From positions 203,319,971 through 203,383,970 of the forward strand of contig CM036617.1 of the NCBI GenBank assembly GCA_020746105.1: DNA of 64,000 bases, given 5' to 3'. The stretch comes from Trogon surrucura. Its lineage: Eukaryota; Chordata; Aves; Trogoniformes; Trogonidae. Shown here one piece after another: positions 38,522 through 48,716 of the stretch; position 1 is the first letter of the stretch, and every line of letters starts with the position of its first letter. The notes beneath the pieces were generated by a model, which was not told where the DNA came from, did not search any database, and saw only the letters and a list, made by a program, of their open reading frames with translations. The position numbers and the translations under genes are program-made.

Positions 38522-41153
38522 ATTAAGATTTCTACTGTGTGCATTGCTTGTGTTATCAGTCAAAGAGTGGCCTGATAGGCCCATAAAAGGACCTTTTCTA
38601 AGGGGTGTGTAATTCCAGTATTCCATGATCTAAACTCTAGCTGTTTTTTTTCTGCTGAACCTGAAAAAGGTGTTTTGACAGATACACATAGACAGGAGGC
38701 ATAGATTTTTGTGAAGCAGTCATTTTAGGTAGACAACAATATACACACACAAAAAACCCTCTTTAGATAGAAATAGTCTTTGGTCTTGATACCAAAAGAA
38801 TTGTGTTCACTGCACTATCCCTAAGTGTTAGAGAAAAAATTTTATAAAAACTTTTTAGAAATTTAGAAATGTTTGATGTTGTGCCTTTACTGCAGAAAGA
38901 AACTTTTAGTTTGGCCACCCCTGGCGATGTGAACAATCATTTTGACAGAAGGTGATCAGGGATGGAATTCATTTTACATAACTTCAGTCATCCAAAAGTA
39001 GGGCAACTAGTCTAAGCTAGCTACCTAATCTCCCTTTTAAGACAGAAATAGAGAGCAATACAGGCACATTTTGGAATAGGGTAAACCATCCCCCAGCAAC
39101 ACACAGTTTCTTCAGGTGTACAGTTGAGGGAGCATAGATGATTAATTTAGACAGCTCAGGTTAGCTATCAGGTCTCTCTCTAAATGTATCAAGTGGTGTA
39201 GAGGAGACAGATAAAATGTGTTTCACAGTCCACACATAAATACCAATAAACATCAGCTGTTTGAATGGTTGAACAACCCAGTAGATTTCAGTGACTATGG
39301 CACATATTTGGTGCTTGTTCCTCCACTGACACCAGAGGAAAATAACACAGATGCAGTGTTATCATGGATTGTCATTGATATCATAGCTGCTGTGTTCTGT
39401 TTCTTGACCATCCACAAATCTGTTTCAGAAAACTGAAATGAGCTTCATAGGAAAAAGGTGCTCTGAAGAAGAATACGACTGTCAGGTGAGGCCAAGGTAT
39501 TTTATTATATACCGTACCTTAAGCTGTAGCAAATCATAACAAAAGATAAAATTTAAAAAGAGAACAGGAAGTTGAAAAAACCACTATTTACTTTCATCTT
39601 TGCAATTCCAACCCTGACTTTAACTTTTATGTGGGAGCATATAGACAGTATTTATTAAGAGAAGCCTCTATCTCAGATGTCAGATGAAGGTGTAGGGTCA
39701 TTTCTGTAACACTCTTTTGCCAGTGTAACTATTTTCAACAAGGCTTATTCAGGAGAGTAGAGGAGAAATGACCATCTCTATTACTGAACGTCAATAAGAT
39801 AATATAGACAGAAAAAATTGTGCTATCATCTAATACTGACTCTAACTGCCCTTGACATTTCTGTTTTGACTTTCTGAGCACATAAGATGTACGTTACTTT
39901 AAGTTAACTGTTTGGGTTTCTGGCACTTTATGGGTTTACTATATCTAGGTTATTAAGACAAACCTTGGGAAACAGAAAGTGCAATAATTACACCTGTTGT
40001 TGTGTCCTTCCCTGCAGAGCCGTATTAGCTGGGAGGCAAAGAAGAATTGTATGTATCTCTATGTTCATTTAAGAATTTTTCTTTGACATTATTATTATTA
40101 TTATTTTGAGGAATAAGTCCACAATTAATAGATGGTAGTCAGGACAAGTTCACAAGAAGCACTATTCAACAGTACACTAGTGTTTCTGCTGTGTGTTCTT
40201 GCCAGAAGTAATTTTTACAATGTTTAGCTAAAAACTATAATAGATATTAAGGTATGACAGCAAAATTCTTTATCTTAAAATATTACCAATTTCTTTTTTT
40301 TTAAAAAAAAAGGAAATCTGTTACAAAACACATTTTTTTCATATTTAATGAAGTGCAGTTTTATCTCAAATTTTCTATTTAAAAATTGCAAATGTGGTAC
40401 TGCTGTGAAATGGTGATAAATTAATATTTAATATTTAATCTCGTTCCTTATGTTTTCAGCTGCAACAGTGTTACAGATCATAAGTTCTTTCTGCCACTAA
40501 TATCTAATCACCCAGGTAATAATTTATACCACAATATTGAGGTGAACACACCCTATCCACTATATCATTGCTCCAGACCTGTTACATATTTCATACACTT
40601 GTTGAAAGTTCAGGTCCCTGTTCTGTGTTTTCAAACTCACTGAGGCATTTGGATACTCTTTCCTCCCTTATTGACCCCTATGTCCCCTAGAAATCTGACT
40701 ACTGAATGCAACAGACACAGAGCATGACACTTTTTTTTGAGAGTTTTCTGTAATAGCTCACTTTGAATTACAGGAGAAAACCAAAAGTGACTGAGATAAA
40801 AATACTCTTTTGTGAATGGTGAACAAAAATTATCCTTGATTTATACATAGTAAATTGTTTACTACTTTTATTGAAAATTACTGGACTTAAATCTTTATAC
40901 TTTGCATGTGGAAGTGAGGGTTTCTATCCATATGCAAAAACAATCGAGGTTTGGAGAACTCTGTTGCATGGAGATGCAACTACCAGCAATGTACTAAAAG
41001 ACATATTTTGGGTTGAAATGGCTATAGGAATTTCCTTAATATATGGATTTACCAAAAAGCAATTTCTATAGTAAAAGTGGTGCAAAATTTCCGATATATA
41101 TTTCCAGGATATAAACACATCAGGGAGTTAAGTTCTTAAGGTAGTAAATTCAC
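38522..41153. other. AT-rich non-coding stretch
   Basis: No gene recognised. It contains a short (ATT)n run near 40090-40105. Confidence 0.55.
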
Positions 41154-41230
41154 AAAATCTCAGAATCTCTCAGAATCTCACGGAATCTCTCAGAATCTCA
41201 CGGAATCTCTCAGAATCTCACGGAATCACA
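41154..41230. repeat. 20 bp tandem repeat forming an expanded CR1 tail
   Basis: The unit CAGAATCTCACGGAATCTCT occurs at 41171-41190 and 41191-41210. It is followed by a variant unit (41211-41230) and preceded by a half unit at 41161-41170. It replaces the usual short 3' repeat of the CR1 that begins at about 41221. Confidence 0.92.
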
Positions 41231-41395
41231 GAATGTCAGGGGTTGGAAGGGACGTTGAAAGATCATGTAGTCCATATACTCTCTTCTTCCACTTGAGTTT
41301 GCCCTGCAGTTCCCTGGTTAACCATGCAGGTCTCATGGCTCTCTTTCTTGATTTCCTACCTGTTGGGATGCACTTATCTTGAACATGGAAGAAGT
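41154..41395 (-). mobile_element. CR1 LINE with large internal deletion
   Basis: On the minus strand the right part (about 41275-41395) encodes QDKCIPTGRKSRKRAMRPAW, then LTRELQGKLKWKKR. This matches residues 308-340 (the linker between endonuclease and reverse transcriptase) of ORF2 in the full-length copy. It joins directly to the last ~55 bp of the 3'UTR (GTTGGAAGGGACG on the plus strand). About 1.8 kb, including the whole reverse transcriptase, is missing. The tail is expanded into a 20 bp repeat. Confidence 0.88.
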
Positions 41396-43331
41396 GGAAA
41401 TTGCTGCGTAGAAGTGGCTCTGACAATGTGATTGCCATATTAGTTTGAAAATACTTTCTTATCTACTTCCTTCTGATTATGTGTTGAGTAGCTGAAGAAT
41501 GTGAATTTTCCATCAGTGTAATTGTAATGAGAAGCTTATAACAGCAAGTGTTTTAATCGTGTTACAGACAAATAACAAATTTTTGGAAGAAATGATAAAA
41601 TTATACTGACCAAATACATGAAACAGATCCAACAACTTCACAGTTTTAATCTCTTAACATTACAGTATTAAAATGAGACAGAAAGCCAGTTCTTCTGAGG
41701 CAACCAAAGTTAAATGAATCAAGAAATGTGGTTTTTAATGTGAGGATAATATTCTTGCTCTTCCTTGCACATTTTACTGAAAGTGTGTTTCAGATTTTTA
41801 TTAGGTTTGAGTTTTAAATCAAATTTGTGTCTTCCACATAGCAATCTTTAAAATGGCAAGTTTGTCACAGAACCTTTTTCATTTTAGTGTTCTGTAGTTC
41901 AGCATTTTTCATTTATATTTAATGTTATAAGCAGAAATCTTTCAGCTTACACTATGAACATCTTTTTCTCATTAGGAAGATCATTTAGAAATGCTGCATT
42001 TATTCTCCATGTGGAATTTTGTACCACATGCAGAATTTTGGAACTTTTCATTCTGAGCAATTAATGACCATGATTAGGACTGGAAAGGAGAATTTTATCA
42101 TAAAACTTAAATATCTTCAACCTGTCTCCATGTTCTAGGAAGAATAAGTGTTTTGCGGAAATTTCAATTCCTATATCTCATCTTCTATAATATTTCAGGT
42201 GTAGGAAAATCACATTGAATGTAGTTCAGAGCACATACTCTTGCCACTTTATTGCAAAAATGGAAAATGCACCAACATCATGATGCAGCTGGAGCTTGGG
42301 TGATACTAACTTGCTAAACCAGAGCAACTGTACCACGCAAATTTATTTGCTCAGAAACAGCAAGTACATCAAGTTCAAATAAGACTTTCCTCTTGCTAGA
42401 TTAAAAAAGGACATGGTTGTGAAATAAAATTATCTGATTCCCTGTTTAGAGAGTAGTGTTATTTTAATAAACTGTAGAGTTAGACAGAGGTGAGAATAGA
42501 AGGATAATTGTTCTGTATTCTGAACTAGCTAAATCAACATAGTTCATGCTATATCATTCTTGGCTTGTCACACATGCTGTCAATAAGGTAATTTTAAAAT
42601 GACATTGTCCAATAAGAAGGTCAGAAAACTTTAACAACTTTTCAAATAATTTACTAACTTTTAGGAAATTTATCTGTGAAACTTCTTTGGGTGTACAACC
42701 GCTCTTAGTTCCTTAATCTGCTCATTGTTAGAAGAATTAAAAAGAAATCTCAACTGAAGAGTTTCTATTGATCTAATTTTAATGACGCACTCGGCAGATT
42801 CAAATAAATTGATATCTTCTTTAATGTCTTGAGAAGATGAAGAGTGAATAAAAGCTCTTTACATTTGTATCAGTATAGTTGATCTAAAAATTTTATTTCC
42901 ATCCCACAGGAAATTCTGATATTGTAAAATTTATTTTTCTTAGTTGGATTGAAAAATGAAAGAGTAGATATTTCTTACTGCACAGAAATTTGAAAAGAAC
43001 AGTCATTTAAAGATTACTCTGTTACAGTTTTATCAGTTTGCATTCCCATGTGTTAAAAATAGTATCATACAAAATAAGAACTACTAATAAGGAAATGAAA
43101 TTCAATAATAACATTCATATGGAATATCTCTTTCTTACTGTAGTAACTGTTCATTACTAATCTAAAACTGGAATGTAATACTGACTTATTTCATGCTGTT
43201 CCTTTAAAAATATTACTGATATATTTGTACTTTTCAATTTTCTGATGAAAAAAAATGTCCCAGATTTATTTATAACAACCTTAATAGAGTACTTGCCTTT
43301 TCCTTTGGAGACAATGAAGAGTTGTCCTCTT
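41396..43331. other. AT-rich non-coding stretch
   Basis: No gene or repeat recognised. Confidence 0.55.
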
Positions 43332-43510
43332 TGGTGATGACATGGACAGTGGGACCTCAGCAAGTTTGCCAGTGACACCAAGCTGAGTGGTGCAGTCAAC
43401 ATGCTGGAGGAAAGGGATGCCATCCAGAGGGACCTTAATAGTCTGGAGAGGTGGGCTCATGAAAAAATCATGAAGTTCAACAATGCTAAATGCAAGGTCT
43501 TGCACATTTT
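43332..43510 (+). mobile_element. Outer old CR1, left segment
   Basis: Begins near GACATGGACAGTGGGACC and encodes a recognisable stretch after the reverse transcriptase active site (LEERDAIQRDLNSLERW, KIMKFNNAKCKVLH). It stops in the middle of the conserved KVLHLG region, exactly where the younger full-length CR1 begins. The missing continuation resumes at about 48173. Confidence 0.88.
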
Positions 43511-43895
43511 GCTGTCGAGCCCAGCTTCAGAGCAGGTAAGGCTGCACTGGGGAAGGAATCTAAGCAAAAAAAAAAGGCTGGCAAAAAGCTTTTGGGGGCT
43601 TTTATTAAGCCGGCTACAGCAACCAAACCTGAGGCCGCACCGGCAGCTCCAGGGCGGACACCCGAGATAGCGTGGGCAGAGCCACCCTCAGCGGCTCGGG
43701 GATTTTAAACACGGTGATCAGCTGTTAACTCTGCCCTCAGGGTATAAGAAGCCTTTGGGAGGGCAGGGACTAGTCCCTACCCACCGAACAAAAGACCTAG
43801 ACGGGTAAGTCTTTGTTAAAAGGCAAGTAATTAAAAGACTTGTAAACTATTCCGTGCATAGCTTTCCGGAGAGTCTTTGTATTGTAGAGCCAACT

Positions 43896-44963
43896 ATGGT
43901 TGCCACCAGGTCAACAGTTGTTAGAAAAACTGTGGGCACCCAGACAGAGGCCCCACGTAAGCATGTGGGTGTTCAGGCCTCGGGCTGCAGAGAATGCCAG
44001 AGCCTGGCACTGGCCATGGAGGGTAGTGGAAGTGACACTTGTGTCCGATGTGACCAGGTGAGCGATCTGCTCAGCCTGGTGGCTGAACTGAAGGAGGAAG
44101 CAGAAAGGCTGAGGAGCATTAGGGAGTCGGAGAGAGAGACAGATCGGTGGAGTCACGTCCTGAATGGTGAGCAGCAAGCTCTGCAAAGAGCTGAATACCC
44201 CCCCACCTCTGGCCATCAGGCAAAAGGGGGGGACCTAAAGGATAGGGAGGAGTGGAAGCAGGTGCCTGCCAGGAGAGGAAGGAAAATCCCTGCCCGGCCT
44301 CCCTCACCTGCCCGGTTGCCCCTGCAAAACAGGTATGGGGCTCTAGACAATGAGAGCCAGGCCAAGGAAGAGCCAGTGGAGGGTTCACCCATAGGGCTGT
44401 CTAGGGTGAGTCGCTCGGATACACGCATTAGGACTTCTTCATCTAAGAAAAAAAGGAGGGTAATTGTAATTGGAGACTCCCTCCTGAGGGGAACAGAGGG
44501 CCCTGTCTGCCACCCTGATCCGACCCACAGGGAAGTCTGCTGCCTCCCTGGGGCCCGAGTTAAGGATGTTATCAAGACGCTTCCTGGTCTGGTCAAACCC
44601 ACGGACTATTACCCGCTTTTGGTTATGCAGATCGGTAATGATGAGATAGTAGAGAGACGGCCAGAAGCAATCAAAAGGGACTTTAGGGCACTGGGGCGGA
44701 TGCTAGAAGGATCAGGCGCACAGGTTGTGTTTGCCTCTATTCCTTCTATTATGAGGAAAAATAGTGGTAGGTTTGACAAAGTGCAGCAGATCAATACTTG
44801 GCTAAAGGGGTGGTGGCAGTGGTCTAGCTTTGGATTTTTTAACCATGGGGAGATCTACAGGGCACCTGGTCTACTGAAACAAGCTGGGGTTCAAATGACA
44901 CAAAGGGAAAAAAGGATCCTTGGTCACGAGCTGGCGGGACTCATAGAGCGTTCTTTAAACTAG
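43896..44963 (+). CDS. CR1 ORF1 protein (zinc-knuckle-like, coiled coil, esterase-like)
   Basis: An uninterrupted 355-residue frame. The ATG at 43896 is chosen because it has A at -3 and G at +4, and its product begins MVATRS as other CR1 ORF1 proteins do. The frame extends 14 codons upstream but without another ATG. Two CxxC pairs (C31/C34 and C49/C52) form a zinc-binding-like region, followed by a probable coiled coil (about 57-83) and a basic, proline-rich linker (about 125-190). The C-terminal half is an SGNH/GDSL esterase-like domain with [11 protein letters not shown] (GDS at 193-195) and a degenerate block QIGND (247-249, usually GTND). The usual Asp and His near the end are missing: the site reads AGVQM (330-334) where DGIHL is typical. 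CR1 ORF1 proteins are thought to bind RNA and act in retrotransposition. The esterase is probably inactive in this copy. Stop TAG is 2 bp before the ORF2 ATG. Confidence 0.9.
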   Translation: MVATRSTVVRKTVGTQTEAPRKHVGVQASGCRECQSLALAMEGSGSDTCVRCDQVSDLLSLVAELKEEAERLRSIRESERETDRWSHVLNGEQQALQRAEYPPTSGHQAKGGDLKDREEWKQVPARRGRKIPARPPSPARLPLQNRYGALDNESQAKEEPVEGSPIGLSRVSRSDTRIRTSSSKKKRRVIVIGDSLLRGTEGPVCHPDPTHREVCCLPGARVKDVIKTLPGLVKPTDYYPLLVMQIGNDEIVERRPEAIKRDFRALGRMLEGSGAQVVFASIPSIMRKNSGRFDKVQQINTWLKGWWQWSSFGFFNHGEIYRAPGLLKQAGVQMTQREKRILGHELAGLIERSLN

Positions 44964-44965
44964 AT

Positions 44966-47099
44966 ATGAAGGGGGATGGGGTTATAGCTGGGATTGCAGC
45001 GGGGCAGTGCTCTAGAAATTATGAGGACTGGGTGGCCTTCCATCCCCCTAGGGTGAGATCAGTGTGCTCAGCTTGCTCCCTGAAATGCTTATACACCAAT
45101 GCACGCAGCATGGGGAATAAGCAGGAGGAGCTAGAAACCTGGGTTCGGGCAGGAGATTATGATCTGGTGGCAATTACAGAGACATGGTGGGACAGCTCAC
45201 ATGACTGGAATGTGGTCATGGGTGGCTATGTCCTTTTCAGGAAAGACAGGCCAGCCAGGCAAGTTGCTCTTTACGTGACAGAGCAACTACAATGTCTTGA
45301 ATACCATCCAGGCATGGATGAGGAGCAAGTTGAGAGTGTATGGGTTAGAATTAAGGGGCAGACTGGCAGGAGAGATACTGTTGTGGGTGTCTATTACAGG
45401 CCACCAGATCAGGGTGAGGAAGTTGATGAGGCCTTCTACAGGCAGCTGAGAGCGGTCTCACAATCACAGGCCCTGGTTGTCGTGGGGGATTTTAACTTCC
45501 CTGATATTTGCTGGAAGGACAATTCAGCCAGCCAGCCACAGTCCAGGAGGTTCCTCCAGTGCATCGATGATAATTTTCTGATGCAAATGGTGGAGGCGCC
45601 GACTAGGAGAGGAGCACTGCTGGACCTCATCCTCACTAACAAGGAGGATCTGGCTGAAGCAGTAAAGGTTGAGGGCTGCCTTGGCTGCAGTGACCATGAA
45701 ATGGTGGAGTTCAGGATCTCATGTAGCAGAAACAAAATAGCAAGCAGAATTGCAACCCTGGACTTTGCCAAGGCAAACTTTGGATTTTTCAAACAGTTAT
45801 TAGAGACAATCCCATGGGCAAGGCTGTTTGAAGGTAAAGGGACCCAAGATAGTTGGTTAGCGTTCAGGGACTGCTTCTACCGTGCTCAAGATCAGAGCAT
45901 CCCGACACGTAGGAAGTCAAGGAAGGGAGCCAGGAGACCTGCATGGCTAAACAGGGATCTGTTGGGTAAGCTCAAGGGCAAGAGGAGAATTTACAGATCT
46001 TGGAAGGCGGGGCTGGCCACTTGGGAAGAATATAAGGCTGTTGTCCAAGAATGTAGGGAGGCAACTAGGAAAGCAAAGGCCTCCCTAGAATTGAACCTGG
46101 CGAGAGGGGTCAAGGACAACAGGAAGAGCTTTTTCAAATACGTGGCAGATAAAACTAACACCAGAGGCAATGTAGGCCCACTGATGAATGAGGTGGGTGC
46201 CTTGGTGACAGAAGATACAGAGAAGGCAGGATTACTGAATGCCTTCTTTGCCTCTGTCTACTCTGTCAGAGGCTGTCCTGAGGAGCCCCGTTCCCCTGAG
46301 GCCCCAGAGGAAGTCAGGGCAGTGGAGGAGTTTGCTTTAGTCGATGAGGACTGGGTTAGGGACCAATTAAGCAATCTGGACATCCATAAATCCATGGGTC
46401 CAGACGGGATGCATCCACGGGTGCTGAGGGAGCTGGCTGATGTCATTGCTAGACCACTCTCCATCATCTTTGCCAAGTCTTGGGAGACGGGAGAGGTGCC
46501 TGAGGACTGGAGGGAAGCAAATGTCACTCCAGTCTTCAAAAAGGGCAAGAAGGAGGACCCGGGTAACTATAGACCGGTCAGCCTCACCTCCATCCCTGGG
46601 AAAGTGATGGAACGACTTATCCTTGGTGCCATCTCAAGGCATATCAGGGATAAGAGGGTCATTAGAGACAGTCAACATGGCTTCACCAAGGGGAAATCGT
46701 GCTTGACTAACCTCATAGCCTTTTATGAGGATATAACAAGGTGGATAGATGATGGCAGAGCAGTGGATGTGGTCTACCTTGACTTCAGTAAAGCATTTGA
46801 CACAGTCTCCCACAGCATCCTTGCTGCTAAACTGAGGAAGTGTGGTCTAGACTCTCGGGTAGTGAGGTGGACTGTGAACTGGCTAAGGGGAAGAAGCCAA
46901 AGAGTTGTGGTCAATGGGGTGGAGTCTGGTTGGAGGCCTGTATCCAGTGGAGTGCCTCAAGGGTCGGTACTGGGACCAGTATTATTCAATATATTCATCG
47001 ATGACTTGGATGAGGGACTAGAGAGTACTATCAGCAAGTTTGCTGATGACACCAAGCTGGGAGGAGTGGCTGACACACCAGAAGGCTGTGCTGCCATTC
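44966..47099 (+). pseudogene. CR1 ORF2: endonuclease and reverse transcriptase, cut by LTR insertion
   Basis: An open frame from the ATG 2 bp after the ORF1 stop encodes 711 residues before the LTR; a stop formed by the first LTR bases follows one codon later. An apurinic-like endonuclease spans about residues 38-250, with N45 (TNARS), E72 (TETWW), D175/N177 (GDFN) and D243/H244 (SDHE) all present. A short gap near residue 98 removes the usual glycine run before VALYV. The reverse transcriptase spans about 470-712, with [16 protein letters not shown] (535-550), DFSKAFDTV (606-614), [14 protein letters not shown] (661-674) and FADDTKL (692-698, catalytic DD at 694-695). The enzyme would nick target DNA and copy CR1 RNA at the nick. 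Its C-terminal part lies beyond the LTR, so the encoded protein is truncated just after the active site. Confidence 0.92.
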
Positions 47100-47500
47100 T
47101 GTAGAGGAATTTCTTGTGGAGCAGAGGTGCGGTATAACTTCAAAAGTGTGGACAACCCAGCTAAGACCTAAACAGAGGCTCTGTCCTTGAAGCTGCCTTG
47201 GAACACAGGGAGGAGGAGGTTTTATCTGTGTTGTGAGAGCTTTGCGAGATGCTTGGCGGGAGGTGCTGGCCCCGGGGGGAGAAGGGGGGGCAAGAGCCGC
47301 TTGCATAGTGGAATGGCACTACCCAATAAAACGCTGGCGCGTGTAAACCTGTAACTGACCAACTCTGTTAAGGGGCAGGCGTGGGGACACTGCTGAACTG
47401 TATATATTGAGCTGTCCGGAGCAATAAAGGGAGGACGATCTGTAGCCATATTGGTGTGATGATTGTTATCTTGGCCGGGTCTCTGAAGGGACCCTCTTCA
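47100..47500 (+). mobile_element. Alpharetrovirus-like solo LTR inside CR1 ORF2
   Basis: A 401 bp element starting TGTAGAGG and ending CTCTTCA, flanked by a perfect 6 bp duplication CCATTC (47094-47099 and 47501-47506). In intact CR1 copies the CCATTC occurs once, so the insertion is exact. Order of signals: a TATA-like TATATATT at 47401-47408, AATAAA at 47423-47428, then an R-like segment GTAGCCATATTGGTGTG and a short U5. A 6 bp duplication, the short length and the GCCAT-TTGGTGTG type R region resemble avian leukosis-type (class II, alpharetrovirus-related) LTRs. Another AATAAA lies upstream at about 47324. No viral gene sequence is present. One LTR remains after presumed LTR-LTR recombination. 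Confidence 0.93.
47401..47428 (+). promoter_or_regulatory. LTR TATA-like box and polyadenylation signal
   Basis: TATATATT at 47401-47408 and AATAAA at 47423-47428 are 14 bases apart, just ahead of the presumed R region. This tight spacing is typical of alpharetrovirus LTRs, in which the polyadenylation signal lies in U3 right before R. Confidence 0.75.
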
Positions 47501-47506
47501 CCATTC

Positions 47507-48084
47507 AGCGAGACCTGGACAGGCTGGAGGGTTGGGCGGGGAAAAATTTAATGAAATATAACAAGGGTAAATGTAGAGTCTTGCATCTGGGGGTGGTTAG
47601 TAGGTCAAGAGAGGTTCTCCTTCCCCTCTACTCTGCCCTGGTGAGACCCCATCTGGAATATTGTGTCCAGTTCTGGGCCCCTCAGTTCAAGAAAGACAGG
47701 GAACTGCTGGAGAGAGTCCAGCACAGGGCAACTAGGATGATTAAGGGAGTGGAGCATCTCCCTTATGAGAAAAGACTGAGGGAGCTGGGGCTCTTTAGTT
47801 TGGAGAAGAGGAGACTGAGGGGTGACCTCATTAATGTTTACAAATATATCAAGGGTGAGTGTCACGAGGATGGAGCCAGGCTCTTCTCGGTGACAACCAC
47901 TGATAGGACAAGGGGTAATGGGCTGAAACTGGAACATAAGAGGTTCCACTTAAACTCGAGAAGAAACTTCTTCTCAGTGAGGGTGACGGAGCCCTGGAAC
48001 AGGCTGCCCAGAGAGGTTGTGGAGTCTCCTTCTCTGGAGATATTCAAGACCTGCCTGGACACGTTCCTGTGTAGCATAATCTAG
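47507..48084 (+). pseudogene. CR1 ORF2 C-terminal part beyond the LTR
   Basis: Coding sequence continues immediately after the second CCATTC, in the frame expected if the 407 inserted bases were absent. It carries the thumb and C-terminal region, with [53 protein letters not shown] and the terminal [13 protein letters not shown], then TAG at 48082-48084. Compared with the minus-strand copy at 59816-60862, 55 residues are missing between HLG and the SRSRE motif, removing 165 bp without shifting frame. This piece has no start of its own. Confidence 0.9.
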
Positions 48085-48172
48085 GCATTCCTGCTCTGAC
48101 AGGGGAATTGGACTTGATGATCTTTTGAGGTCCCTTCCAATCCCTAACATTCTATGATTCTGTGATTCTATG

Positions 48173-48585
48173 AGTTGGGGCAATCCCAAACACAAATACA
48201 GTCTGGAAGACAAGTGAATTGAGAATAGCCCTGCAGAAAAAGAACTTAGGGATGTTGGTGGATGAAAAACTGAATATGACCTAGCAATGTGCACTCGCAG
48301 CCCAGAAAGCCAATTGCATCCTGGGCTGTATCAAAAGAAGTGTGGCCAGGAGGTCGAGGGAGGCGATTCTCCACCTCTGCTCTGCTCTTCTGAGACACCA
48401 CTTGCAGTGTTGTGCTCATCTCTGGGACCCCCAGCATGAAAAGGACATGGACCTGTTGGGGTGGGTCCAGAGTAGGGCCACAGAAATGATCAGGTGGCTG
48501 GAACACCTTCCCTGTGAGTACAAGCTGAGAAAGTTGGGGTTGTTCAGCCTGGAGAAGACTCTGGGGAGACCTTACAGCAGCCTTC
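48173..48585 (+). mobile_element. Outer old CR1, middle segment
   Basis: Resumes at GTTGGGGCAATCCCAAACAC, the normal continuation of the left segment's interrupted KVLHLG region. It runs through the ORF2 C-terminal region (GGGACCCCCAGCATGAAAAG, TTGTTCAGCCTGGAGAAG). It carries many stops. It stops at CAGCAGCCTTC where a short CR1 tail is inserted. Confidence 0.9.
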
Positions 48586-48716
48586 TCTGGAGACATTCAA
48601 AACTCATCTGGACGCATTCCTGTGTGACCTACCGTAGGTGATCCTGCTCTGGCAGAGGGGTTGGACTAAATGATCTTTCAAGGTCTCTTCCAACCTCTAA
48701 CATTTTGTGATTCCAT
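48586..48716 (+). mobile_element. Short 5'-truncated CR1 tail inserted in the old CR1
   Basis: About 130 bp with TCTGGAGACATTCAAAACTC, GATCCTGCTCTGGCAGAGG and a tail ATTTTGTGATTCC. It matches the end of the young CR1 subfamily (compare 48030-48165) rather than the old host copy. The host sequence continues on both sides (CAGCCTTC before, TTAAAGGGGGCC after). Confidence 0.87.

Larger units (their letters stand above)
43511..48172 (+). mobile_element. Full-length young CR1 LINE (interrupted by an LTR)
   Basis: A complete CR1 retrotransposon of about 4.25 kb once the 407 bp of LTR plus duplicated target are subtracted. It has a GC-rich 5'UTR (43511-43895), ORF1 (43896-44963), ORF2 (44966 to 48084, split at 47100), and a short 3'UTR ending ATTCTATGATTCTGTGATTC plus TATG. 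Most CR1 copies are 5'-truncated, so a full-length copy is unusual. Both open frames lack stops and frameshifts apart from the LTR insertion. ORF2 downstream of the LTR lacks about 165 bp relative to the copy at 59730-60865, and this deletion keeps frame. It is inserted in an older CR1, whose two halves flank it at 43510 and 48173. The exact 5' end is inferred from where the outer CR1 stops. No clear target duplication is visible, which is usual for CR1. Confidence 0.93.

Noticed and set aside
41154-41230. CRISPR-like array
   Set aside because: Direct tandem units without spacers, continuous with a CR1 3' end in a bird genome.
43511-43895. Host gene promoter with TATA-like and GC-rich sequence
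   Set aside because: It lies directly upstream of CR1 ORF1 and downstream of the interrupted old CR1, so it is best explained as the CR1 5'UTR.
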